Positions 40,460 to 48,690 of a stretch of DNA of 64,000 bases are shown one piece after another. Made by a program: the position numbers and the translations under genes. Position 1 is the first letter of the stretch, and each line of letters starts with the position of its first letter. The stretch is from Pseudomonas sp. RIT-562 (GTDB lineage Bacteria > Pseudomonadota > Gammaproteobacteria > Pseudomonadales > Pseudomonadaceae): the NCBI RefSeq assembly GCF_026241895.1, contig NZ_JAPJIV010000001.1, forward strand, positions 248,001 to 312,000, written 5' to 3'. Under the pieces are notes generated by a model that was given only the letters and a program-made list of their open reading frames with translations, searched no databases and was not told where the DNA came from.

Positions 40460-41323
40460 TCAGGCAGGGGCCATTTCCTGCGCCAACCCCAGAAACGCCG
40501 CCGGCAATCGCGCGCCCTTGCGCTCTTTCAGGCAATACAGGTACTCGGGGATCTGCGGCGCATTCTCGATGGTCAACACCCGCAGCTGTGGATCATGAGG
40601 CACTTCCTGCCGGGCAATGATGCTGATGCCGATGTTGCGCAGCACCGCTTCGCGGATCGATTCCCGGCTGCCTATCTCCAGCAGCGGGCCGAAACCCACA
40701 CCGGCACTGGCCAGCAGTTCTTCAGTCATCCGCCGGGTAGTCGAGCCCGACTCGCGCATCAACAGGGTATGCCCGGACAGCGCGCTGAGCGGCACATGCT
40801 CGTGCACGGCCAGCGGATGATTGCGATGCACCGCCAGCACCAGTGGATCGGTGCCGAGCACCCGGCGTATCAGTCGCGCATCATCCAGCAGCTGCGAGGA
40901 CGCAGCGACATCAACGCGGTACTCCTCCAGCGCCTCCAGCACCTGCTGCGAGTTGCCGATCTCCACCGATACTTCAACCTGCGGCAGGCGCTCGCGGAAG
41001 GTTTTCACCAGGTCGAGAATGTAATAAGGCGCGGTGGCCGCGATGCGCAACGTGCCTTGGACCTGGCCACTGTTGCGCAGGAAAAACTCGATGTCCGCCT
41101 CCTGCTGCATCAGGGCCTTGACCATCGGCAGCAGCCGCGCCCCTTCATCGCTGACAGTCAGGCGGCGGCCACCGCGATAGAACAGTTCCACCGAGTACTG
41201 GCTTTCCAGATTGCGAATCTGCGTGGTCACCGTAGGCTGGCTAAGGCCAAGCTTTTTCGCCGCCTGGGTAATGCTGCCCAGGCGGGCAACCATATAAAAC
41301 GCCTTCAGCTCGGCACTCAGCAC
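40460..41323 (-). CDS. LysR-family regulator of phosphonate catabolism
   Basis: A 287-residue LysR regulator. The winged helix-turn-helix at residues 1-60 reads LSAELKAFYMVARLGSITQA then AKKLGLSQPTVTTQIRNLE, and a periplasmic-binding-like effector domain follows. The N-terminus matches the LysR subfamily described with aminoethylphosphonate catabolism genes (TIGR03339, from memory), and the gene sits at the head of such a cluster. It probably activates the transporter-oxidoreductase operon. Confidence 0.8.
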   Translation of the reverse strand: MLSAELKAFYMVARLGSITQAAKKLGLSQPTVTTQIRNLESQYSVELFYRGGRRLTVSDEGARLLPMVKALMQQEADIEFFLRNSGQVQGTLRIAATAPYYILDLVKTFRERLPQVEVSVEIGNSQQVLEALEEYRVDVAASSQLLDDARLIRRVLGTDPLVLAVHRNHPLAVHEHVPLSALSGHTLLMRESGSTTRRMTEELLASAGVGFGPLLEIGSRESIREAVLRNIGISIIARQEVPHDPQLRVLTIENAPQIPEYLYCLKERKGARLPAAFLGLAQEMAPA

Positions 41324-41339
41324 ACCCGCTCCTCATCGC

Positions 41340-43619
41340 TTATTTGCGCAACAGGCGCAAACCATTGAACACCACCAACAGGCTGACGCCCATGTCGGCG
41401 AACACCGCCATCCACATGGTGGCGATCCCGGCGAAGGTTACCCCAAGAAAGATCGCCTTGATCACCAACGCGAGCGCAATGTTCTGCTTGAGGATGCTCG
41501 AAGTCTGCCGCGACAGGCGAATGAACGCGGGTATCTTGCGCAGATCGTCGTCCATCAGGGCGACATCCGCTGTCTCGATGGCAGTATCGGTACCAGCAGC
41601 CGCCATGGCGAAACCGATTTCCGCCCGGGCCAGCGCCGGGGCATCGTTGATGCCATCGCCGACCATGCCGACCCGATGACCCTGTGCATAAAGTGCTTCG
41701 ATGGCCTGCAGCTTGTCAGTCGGCAGCAGATCACCGCGAGCTTCGTCAATGCCCACTTGTGCGGCAATCGCCTGCGCGGTGTGGACGTTGTCGCCAGTGA
41801 GCATCAAGGTCTTGATGCCCAGCGCATGCAGCTGCTCGATCGCTTCGCGGCTGGACTCCTTCACCGTGTCGGCTACGGCGAACAACGCCAGCGGGCCGGA
41901 CGCAGCGAGCAACAGCACCACTGACTTGCCCTGCTTTTCCAGGGCGAACAGCTTTTCCTCCAGTTCGGGCGAACACAGGCCCAACTCTTCCACCAGCCGA
42001 TGGTTGCCCAGGTGGTAAGTCTGCCCATTGATATCCCCGCGCACTCCCCTACCGGCCAGGGCTGCAAAGTTATCCACAACCAGCGGCGCCGTTTGTTTAT
42101 CCACAGCCGCATTGGCAATCGCCAATGACACCGGATGGTCCGAGCGACCGGCCAGCGCCGCCGCAATGGCCGGGGACGCCGCATCAGCGGTCGGATCGAG
42201 TGACAGGTAATCGGTCTGCACCGGCTCGCCATGGGTGATCGTCCCGGTCTTGTCCAGGGCCAGGTAGTCAAGCTTGTAGCCACCCTCCAGGTAAGTCCCA
42301 CCCTTCACCAGAATCCCTTTGCGCGCCGCCGCGGCGAGGCCGCTGACAATGGTTACCGGCGTAGAAATCACCAGTGCACAAGGGCAGGCAACCACCAGCA
42401 ATACCAGCGCGCGGTAGATCCAGTCGAACCACACTGCGCCCATGAACAGCGGCGGAATCACCGCGACGGCCAGGGCCAGGGCAAACACCGCCGGGGTGTA
42501 GATTTTCGAGAACTGGTCGACAAACCGCTGGGTCGGCGCCCGTGCCCCTTGGGCCTGCTCGACCGCATGGATAATCCGCGCGAGCGTCGAGTTGTCGGCT
42601 GCAGCGGTGACCGTATACTCCAGCGAACCGGCCTGGTTGATGGTGCCTGCGAACACTTTGTCGCCGACGCCCTTTTCCACGGGCAGGCTCTCGCCGGTGA
42701 TCGGAGCCTGGTCGATAGTCGAGTTGCCCGAGACTACCGAACCGTCCAGCCCAATCCGCTCGCCGGGACGCACCCGCACCCGCGCGCCCAGCTCAATGGC
42801 TTTGACATCCTGTGCCACCCAGCTGCCGTCGGCCTGCTGCACCGTGGCCTGTTCCGGCGTCATCTGCATCAGTCCGCTGATGGCGTTGCGCGCGCGATCC
42901 AGGGATTTCGCCTCGATCAACTCGGCTACGGTGAACAGGAACATCACCATCGCCGCTTCCGGCCACTGGCCGATCAGGATCGCGCCGGTCACCGCGATGC
43001 TCATTAGCGCGTTGATGTTCAGGTTGAGGTTCTTCAGGGCGATCCAGCCCTTTTTGTACGTGCCAAGACCGCCGCTGAGAATCGACACCAGTGCAACGAC
43101 AGCCACCACCCAATCAGGTGCGGCGCTGGTGAAGTGAATCACTTCGGCTCCCAGCGCCGTCAGGCCGGAGAGTGCCAACGGCCACCAGTGTTTCTTCTGC
43201 GCGATTGGCGCGGGAGCTTCGACGCCCTGCTCCAGCGGCTCGGCCTGCATGCCGAGGGACTTGATGGCATCGATGATCGGCGCAGTGGTCGGCAGGTCGT
43301 GAGTCACCCCGAGCACACGGTTGATCAGATTGAACTCCAGCTGTTGCACACCCGCCAGTTTGCCGAGCTTGTTCTGGATCAGCGTCTGCTCGGTCGGGCA
43401 ATCCATCGCGTCGATGCGAAAACTGCTCAGCCGCGCGCCGTCGGTCGGCGTTTCGCTCAACTTGACCAGGGACGGCGCCGCCGCTTTGGAAGCACAGCAG
43501 GAATCGCCATGGCTGCCATGGTCGTGCTTTTGCAGCGGCTGCAGCTTGGGGCCGTGATCGTGGGGATGGTCATGATCGTGATCATCGCCGGGTTTGTGGA
43601 TGTGCAGGGAATCGCTCAT
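41340..43619 (-). CDS. cadA: Heavy-metal P1B-type ATPase CadA (Cd/Zn/Pb export)
   Basis: A 759-residue metal-transporting P-type ATPase. The first 45 residues are His/Asp-rich (DHDHDHPHDHGPK), likely a metal-binding tail. A degenerate HMA domain follows with MDCPTEQ. The core has the TGES phosphatase motif, the CPC metal site in VACPCALVISTP and the phosphorylated Asp in DKTGTITHG. Further motifs are the HP dipeptide (SDHPVSLA) and MVGDGINDAPAL. These fix the family; a Cd/Zn/Pb specificity is inferred from the CPC site and the adjacent cadR. Confidence 0.93.
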   Translation of the reverse strand: MSDSLHIHKPGDDHDHDHPHDHGPKLQPLQKHDHGSHGDSCCASKAAAPSLVKLSETPTDGARLSSFRIDAMDCPTEQTLIQNKLGKLAGVQQLEFNLINRVLGVTHDLPTTAPIIDAIKSLGMQAEPLEQGVEAPAPIAQKKHWWPLALSGLTALGAEVIHFTSAAPDWVVAVVALVSILSGGLGTYKKGWIALKNLNLNINALMSIAVTGAILIGQWPEAAMVMFLFTVAELIEAKSLDRARNAISGLMQMTPEQATVQQADGSWVAQDVKAIELGARVRVRPGERIGLDGSVVSGNSTIDQAPITGESLPVEKGVGDKVFAGTINQAGSLEYTVTAAADNSTLARIIHAVEQAQGARAPTQRFVDQFSKIYTPAVFALALAVAVIPPLFMGAVWFDWIYRALVLLVVACPCALVISTPVTIVSGLAAAARKGILVKGGTYLEGGYKLDYLALDKTGTITHGEPVQTDYLSLDPTADAASPAIAAALAGRSDHPVSLAIANAAVDKQTAPLVVDNFAALAGRGVRGDINGQTYHLGNHRLVEELGLCSPELEEKLFALEKQGKSVVLLLAASGPLALFAVADTVKESSREAIEQLHALGIKTLMLTGDNVHTAQAIAAQVGIDEARGDLLPTDKLQAIEALYAQGHRVGMVGDGINDAPALARAEIGFAMAAAGTDTAIETADVALMDDDLRKIPAFIRLSRQTSSILKQNIALALVIKAIFLGVTFAGIATMWMAVFADMGVSLLVVFNGLRLLRK

Positions 43620-43643
43620 TGGTTGCGTCCATGTAGGTGCCTG

Positions 43644-43680
43644 TTGCCAAGTAAAGACCCTGTAGCCACTATAGGGTCAA
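43644..43680. promoter_or_regulatory. CadR operator within divergent cadA/cadR promoters
   Basis: A 21-bp near-palindrome at 43657-43677 has arms ACCCTGTAG and CTATAGGGT around CCA. On the minus strand it lies in the unusually long 19-bp spacer between TTGACC (43675-43680) and TTTACT (43650-43655). This is the hallmark of a MerR-type activated promoter for cadA. On the plus strand TTGCCA (43644-43649) and TATAGG (43670-43675) could serve cadR, so the two promoters would overlap. Confidence 0.85.
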
Positions 43681-43703
43681 GCACCCATTTGGAGATTGCC
43701 GAC

Positions 43704-44153
43704 ATGAAGATCGGAGAGCTGGCCAAACTGACCGACTGCGCCGTCGAGACTATCCGCTATTACGAGCGCGAGAACCTGCTGCCAGAGCCGGCGCGCAGTG
43801 ACGGCAACTACCGCGTCTACACCCAGGCCCACGCCGAGCGCCTGACCTTTATTCGCAACTGTCGCACCCTCGACATGACCCTGGAAGAGATCCGCAGCCT
43901 GCTGGCACTGCGCGACAGTCCGCAGGATCAATGCGAAAGCGTGAATGCCCTGGTGGATGAGCACATTCATCACGTCAAGGCACGGATCGATGGCTTGCTG
44001 GCCTTGCAGGCACAGCTGCTCGACCTGCGCCAACGCTGTGGCGAAGGACCGGGCAATGAGCAGTGCGGGATTCTGCAGCGGCTGGAAGTGAGTGGCGGGG
44101 TTGTGGCGACGGAAGTTGAGCATTCCCATGTAGGCCGAAGTCACGGTCATTGA
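43704..44153 (+). CDS. cadR: Cd(II)/Pb(II)-responsive MerR-family regulator CadR
   Basis: A 149-residue MerR-family activator. The DNA-binding domain MKIGELAKLTDCAVETIRYYE is followed by a long dimerisation helix. Likely metal ligands are Cys77, Cys112 and Cys121, which match the CadR pattern. The C-terminal His-rich tail (HSHVGRSHGH) is a second metal site in CadR proteins. It is divergent from cadA over a shared operator. It is the last core-genome gene before the AT-rich island. Confidence 0.93.
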   Translation: MKIGELAKLTDCAVETIRYYERENLLPEPARSDGNYRVYTQAHAERLTFIRNCRTLDMTLEEIRSLLALRDSPQDQCESVNALVDEHIHHVKARIDGLLALQAQLLDLRQRCGEGPGNEQCGILQRLEVSGGVVATEVEHSHVGRSHGH

Positions 44154-44541
44154 CCTTAGGGCTGACACCGAACCTGTGGCGATAGGATATCCCCGTAAGG
44201 TCGCGAAGCGACCCTGAAACCTGAAACCGCAGCCAAGAAACAAACCGCATTCATAAGTAGTGGCGCTTGAAAGGTAATCCTCATTGAGCGGTTACAAGAA
44301 ATACGCGCGAATCAGTAGATCAATTAAATCAAAAAAAAAAATTAATTCGGTATAAAAACTATCAGTTCTGATAGTTATTTTTTCGACTCGCCTCAACTAT
44401 TATTTTATTAATTTCAAGATATTCAATTTAGCCCATAAAACTCTTGCCGTACCAGCAGGAGCCCTGCCGCTGTGAAAATCACTTCTAAATACATTGGAAA
44501 TTTTTCCCTCCTACTAAATCCACAAACAGGATGATCAATGT
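44154..44541. other. Intergenic region at the left boundary of the accessory island
   Basis: The first 100 bp look like host sequence and include a small hairpin GGTCGC-GAA-GCGACC (44199-44213) that is not followed by a T run. After about 44260 the base composition drops sharply to AT-rich, with an 11-A run near 44331. A perfect palindrome AACTATCAG-TT-CTGATAGTT occurs at 44357-44376, followed by T residues. A 20-codon GTG-started frame with a good AGGAG (44472-44534) reads MKITSKYIGNFSLLLNPQTG; it may be the displaced N-terminus of the following broken gene. No thyA 3' remnant, tRNA or integrase was found. Confidence 0.5.
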
Positions 44542-45336
44542 ATGAACACAGGACGAGCACTAACTTTAGCCGACACCTACTTCTACAGCGCAGACTATGT
44601 GGGTAACATACAACAAAAATTTATGGTTGTGTCCCAGGCTGATGGCTCAGTAGGGATTCGCAGTTATTATCAAGACCTGGCACTTACAATGTAAGAAACT
44701 AAGGCTGTCACGGCCAGTCCTGTCGATGGCAGACTATCGCAAAGTTTTGTACTTGAAAAACATAACGATGGCTCTTTTAGCATTCACAATAAACATTACC
44801 CTTTAGCACTTGAAATGACAGCAACAGGCGTCGAGGCAAATTCTTACGTCGCCGGTAAAAAAACTCAACGTTTTGCTATGGAACCTCACTCTGATGGCAC
44901 GGTAGGTTTTCGTAAGGTCAATTTAGTTTTCAACACTGTCAAAGTGCCCAATGATTTAGATGGCACACTAGAAGCCAATATTAGATTTGCCCAATGCCAA
45001 ACTATCCACGCAACGCTCAGGTCTGGTGACAGGCAACCTCATTTAGCAGCATACCGTGCAACTTTACTTATGGTGAAGCCACTTGAAAGCGTTGAGACCC
45101 TGCAGGTCACTGTTCTCGACCGTGATGGAAATCGCCTTGGTTCACAACATCTCAACACCCCAGAAAAATTACCCCAAACGCTCTACCACGCCGATATTGA
45201 TCTGGATGATGTAGATTTCATTCCACTACCAGGATCCACTTACTCTATTAATACCCCTAGCGAACTACAGCTACTTAGCAACCCATCAGCACCCTTCTTG
45301 AGAGTAGAAATAAATTCAACGAATCGGTGCGATTAA
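44542..45336 (+). pseudogene. Broken beta-trefoil (ricin-like) repeat protein gene with in-frame TAA
   Basis: One continuous frame from ATG 44542 is interrupted by a single TAA at 44692-44694 and then stays open to 45336. Either side encodes the same repeat: QQKFMVVSQADGSVGIRS before the stop, then QSFVLEKHNDGSFSIHN and QRFAMEPHSDGTVGFRK after it. The spacing and the Q-x-F...DGS-x-x-I pattern are like ricin-type beta-trefoil lectin modules. The remaining 120 residues form a second domain that I do not recognise. An upstream 20-codon frame (44472) in another phase may be its true N-terminus, implying a frameshift too. Translation could restart at ATG 44815 to give 173 residues. No signal peptide is visible. 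Confidence 0.6.
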
Positions 45337-45670
45337 CCGCTAAGACTTCCACACTTGAATTTAGGTACTCAAAGGTTCAGATTTAGGCAATGTTCGCGAA
45401 CGCGCTTATGCATATGCGCAGCGAACGGAGCTACGCGAAAGTAACTGCTGGAACCAGTTAGAAATCCAGCGTTACTATTTTTAGTCACCCACTCGTTTCA
45501 GATCGTCATGCCACTTTCATTGAGCCCCGTCGTGTTGGTACTCCGCCCCCCCGTTCGGTGAACCGTTCTCCCTCACGCCTTTCTCTGAAGATCAAGATAG
45601 CTCCGCTTGCTAGGAACACCATTCCGTAAATTTTCCAAACAGAAGGAAGCACTAAAGTACGCTCTTGATC
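45337..45670. other. Intergenic region between convergent island genes
   Basis: It holds an imperfect 35-bp inverted repeat at 45392-45426 (outer arms GTTCGC and GCGAAC around ATGCAT) and one copy of a 13-bp direct repeat (45608-45620). On the minus strand there is an in-phase continuation of the preceding 317-residue gene beyond its TAG, running to a TGA at 45506; it includes a hydrophobic stretch. No recombinase, tRNA or clear terminator was seen. Confidence 0.5.
45608..45620. repeat. Left copy of 13-bp direct repeat flanking the island gene block
   Basis: The sequence TGCTAGGAACACC is identical to 54922-54934 in the same orientation. The two copies bracket the eight minus-strand island genes: this one lies 51 bp after the last stop codon, and the other touches the start codon of the replacement thyA. 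Confidence 0.55.
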
Positions 45671-46624
45671 CTAGAGCGAAGGAAGTTCTATTGTGTATTT
45701 CCAGATACTCGATATTCCTTTAGACGTCTCTTTAGCATAGCCTTCAGAGAAAGGAAAAATCAGCGAAACCGCATCTTCTTTCGTATACAGACAATACAAA
45801 GCGAAGCCTAAAACTTGAGCTTTGGTTGCTAACGGACTCAGATATAAATTTGTTATCTTCTTGCGACTATTTTCTAGCTCAACGATCTCTTGTATCCGTG
45901 CAGCTGTCGCGAACGGATCATTGGCTGGAGCGAAATATCTTGTTTTACCTTTCCCATTAGGAAATGCCGCTTCATGCGCTTGGCTAGCTCTGATAATACT
46001 TTCCTGATACATATCGGCACGCAGTGACGGGAACCCCCAAAGTGTTACAACATTAGCATAATCTTTATGGTCCACTACTTGTTTAAGAAGCTCGTGGTCA
46101 TAACCGATCCCCATCAACAATACATCATTATTGCTATCATTATTAGGGACTCCACCGAAGCCTGCTACGGGACGAACTTCCGTAACTGGCCCATTGGCAA
46201 ATTTAGTGTCGTCCTTATCTTGATATCTGCCAGGATCAGAATAGATCGCATCAAAAGTTTGAAAGCCTCGGTACTGTAGCAATTTAACGAGGAAGATCAG
46301 GTGTGGGCGCATGAACCCAGTTATATCAATGCAAACTTTTTTCCCTTTGATGCGCTCATACCAAACATCTAGAAAGATATTTAGGTATTCAGCTTCATCT
46401 AATTCAGGCGTAAAAAACACCTCACCGCTCGTTGGGTATTCAGAAGACAGATAATTATAGTGCGGAAAAATTAACCAGATCTTAGTATCCGCATTTGCTT
46501 TATTGAAAATTTTCCCAACGCGCTCGCTGGAATTATAAGCGGAGATCAAAACATCCCAAGTGTCTTCTTCCTGCCATTCCTTATCAATGGGCATATTTGT
46601 TTTGTAAAAATACTCAAACCTCAT
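45671..46624 (-). CDS. Unknown Rossmann-like protein, last gene of the island block
   Basis: I do not recognise this 317-residue protein. It appears to have two alpha/beta halves. The first contains KIWLIFPHYNYLSS and the motif VCIDITGFMRPHLIFLVKLL (residues about 97-116). The second contains DVLLMGIGYDHELLKQVVDH, LYLSPLATKAQVLGFALYCL and LIFPFSEGYAKETSKG. The D-I-T-G turn after a strand recalls nucleotide-binding CARF-like folds, but that is only an impression. The ATG at 46624 overlaps the end of the ATPase gene by 11 bp, so the two are translationally coupled. It is probably the sensor or effector of the MTase-PRTase-ATPase set. Confidence 0.7.
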   Translation of the reverse strand: MRFEYFYKTNMPIDKEWQEEDTWDVLISAYNSSERVGKIFNKANADTKIWLIFPHYNYLSSEYPTSGEVFFTPELDEAEYLNIFLDVWYERIKGKKVCIDITGFMRPHLIFLVKLLQYRGFQTFDAIYSDPGRYQDKDDTKFANGPVTEVRPVAGFGGVPNNDSNNDVLLMGIGYDHELLKQVVDHKDYANVVTLWGFPSLRADMYQESIIRASQAHEAAFPNGKGKTRYFAPANDPFATAARIQEIVELENSRKKITNLYLSPLATKAQVLGFALYCLYTKEDAVSLIFPFSEGYAKETSKGISSIWKYTIELPSL

Positions 46625-48689
46625 TTGAACCACCAAAATCAAGCATCAACTTCTGCTGTTCAATAGCATTGCTATTAGCTCTTTTCTTTCCAAAACCTGG
46701 AGCCTTGAGACTTGCTGTGGCTTCTTGCAATACAACCTTGAATTCGTCATTGGATAACTCGCCAAATATAGCTTCTGCCAACGTCTTTGACAGCCTCACA
46801 TCTCCTCTTACCGAAACAGGCAGATCCCACTTGGGAGAAAGCATAGGATTCAGTTGATATTTATCGTCGATATGTTGGGAGTTCGCGTTAGGACGCCCCT
46901 TTACTATTTTAAATATATAAGACCAGTTTTCTGCCAATCTCAACGTCTGTTTCGCTTTTTCGGTAAGATCAGAAACATCCACACTAAAAGCAAGAGGGGA
47001 AACCTCAACAGGCTTTGAAGAAAATCGCACTTCACGCAGATACTCTGCTAAACGTTCAACTGCATTCTGGGTGCTAGGAACATCGACTCCTGGCCGAGCA
47101 TCTTCATCAAAAAAGAAACCAGCACTTTGAGACACGGCTTCACACTGAGTACTAATTGGTATTTGCCGGTCGTAAAATGGCTTCTCCCCATTAAATGCCG
47201 ACCATTTATATACATTTCTCAAAATTACCAATAAATTCCTCGGGACACCTGCGGACATTTTAACGAAGGCATCAAATCCAGAGTACATTGGTGTAGGAGA
47301 CAATTTAAAATCGCGATACATTTGAGCGAGCAAATCGAGCGAGAAATGCCCATATAACCGCTTGTGTCTATTCCCTGCTGGCGCACCATCTATATATGCT
47401 ACGCATCCCTTATGAATTTCTTTAGCGGCTTGGACTATTGACTTACCTCGGAACCAGTCTTGATAAAACATAAAAATATTAAGCTTTTCCAGCAATGGAA
47501 CTCCTGGCACGCGCAGATCTTTAATTATTTGATTGATCTCTTTCTGGTTTAGTAATGCCGTCTGTTCATCTGAGCGGCTGGACAGTTGCTCAATTAACTT
47601 TTTGAAATAGGCTGGATCGTCAGATGAAGAACTATTGAAGATCCCATCAATCTGCGCCGCGTAAAAATTATCGGAGTTAAATGTTGCGAAGAAATCAGGA
47701 AGGCGATGAATTACTTTTTTTAGATCCGAAGAACTGTCGAGTATTCCACCATCTATCAGGCGCTTTGCGCATAATTCTTTCGCAAAGCGTTTATACTCGT
47801 CGGTTCGGCTCCGAGCACGAATCAACTGATCAAGATAAAGCGCACGAAACTCGGATCCATCTTTATTTTCTTCATCTGAGCCGTAGTTAGCATGTGTTTT
47901 AATCCCATAAAGTCTAGCGCCCAAACGGAAAGTACAAGGGTCCTGTCGATGACGTATGAGAGTATTTATAAATTTTTGTTGCTCAACCGATAGATTTTCA
48001 ACTTCATCTAGAAGGTATATAAAACGTAGATTCCTAAGCGCTGCAATACGTGTCGATACTAATTTCGGCAAACCAAATAGGAGTGAACCAGGGCTAATTG
48101 AGATATTAACCGCCAATTCCTTAGTAAAGACGCAATTATTTACCGCGTGATCAACACGTTTTCTGATTGAAACAATATGTTGAAAAACAGAGTCCCAAGT
48201 AGAAAATCCATCACTTGGCGGGATATCAAATAAGTCAACTGCGTTCGCACTAATGCTATTTAAGGAGACATTTATCTCCGGCGAAAGAGTTGCGAGATCC
48301 GCCAAAACTTGAACTAAGTGTTCGACGAGGCGCAATTCGAAATAAAAATTAAATAGCGGCCCCCACTTATCCTCACCTTGCCCTTTTCCGCTAAATCTTC
48401 CCGTGTCTAAAATATTGGCCCGTAGAAATATTCCGAGATATCCCTGTGCAATCAAATCATCGATACAGCCGGATGGCAACCGTAACTTTTGTGCGGGATA
48501 TGAGCAGTATCTCATCAAGTGAGTTTTACCACTCCCCTTACCGCCAAGAATATGTTTAGAGGTCTTAGCTAACGGTTCAATTAGAGAAAGTAGACCTTCC
48601 CCCTCAAAGTCGACCCAATAATCGTTGATCTGGGCATCGGAGTAGTCCGCAGCTCTAATGACATCGAATGGATTTAGATTAGCGTCCAT
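46614..48689 (-). CDS. ORC/CDC6-like AAA ATPase
   Basis: A 691-residue P-loop ATPase. Walker A is GGKGSGKTH (residues 49-57, in SKHILGGKGSGKTHLMRYCS) and Walker B is FIYLLDEVENLS (about 221-232). HRQDPCTFRLGARLYG follows in the sensor-1 position. The organisation resembles ORC/CDC6-type AAA proteins found in conflict systems. The long C-terminal half has no domain that I recognise. The ATG at 48689 is one base after the TAA of the upstream gene, so the longer open frame to 48752 is unlikely. It probably assembles on DNA or senses infection; that is inference. Confidence 0.75.
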   Translation of the reverse strand: MDANLNPFDVIRAADYSDAQINDYWVDFEGEGLLSLIEPLAKTSKHILGGKGSGKTHLMRYCSYPAQKLRLPSGCIDDLIAQGYLGIFLRANILDTGRFSGKGQGEDKWGPLFNFYFELRLVEHLVQVLADLATLSPEINVSLNSISANAVDLFDIPPSDGFSTWDSVFQHIVSIRKRVDHAVNNCVFTKELAVNISISPGSLLFGLPKLVSTRIAALRNLRFIYLLDEVENLSVEQQKFINTLIRHRQDPCTFRLGARLYGIKTHANYGSDEENKDGSEFRALYLDQLIRARSRTDEYKRFAKELCAKRLIDGGILDSSSDLKKVIHRLPDFFATFNSDNFYAAQIDGIFNSSSSDDPAYFKKLIEQLSSRSDEQTALLNQKEINQIIKDLRVPGVPLLEKLNIFMFYQDWFRGKSIVQAAKEIHKGCVAYIDGAPAGNRHKRLYGHFSLDLLAQMYRDFKLSPTPMYSGFDAFVKMSAGVPRNLLVILRNVYKWSAFNGEKPFYDRQIPISTQCEAVSQSAGFFFDEDARPGVDVPSTQNAVERLAEYLREVRFSSKPVEVSPLAFSVDVSDLTEKAKQTLRLAENWSYIFKIVKGRPNANSQHIDDKYQLNPMLSPKWDLPVSVRGDVRLSKTLAEAIFGELSNDEFKVVLQEATASLKAPGFGKKRANSNAIEQQKLMLDFGGSNEV

Positions 48690-48690
48690 A

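Noticed and set aside
44199..44213. Hairpin GGTCGC-GAA-GCGACC as the cadR terminator
   Set aside because: No T run follows, so it is noted only as a small hairpin in the intergenic entry.
45480..45600. Possible insertion-sequence relic on the minus strand
   Set aside because: The stretch gives short peptide-like frames but no transposase motif or terminal repeats that I can verify.
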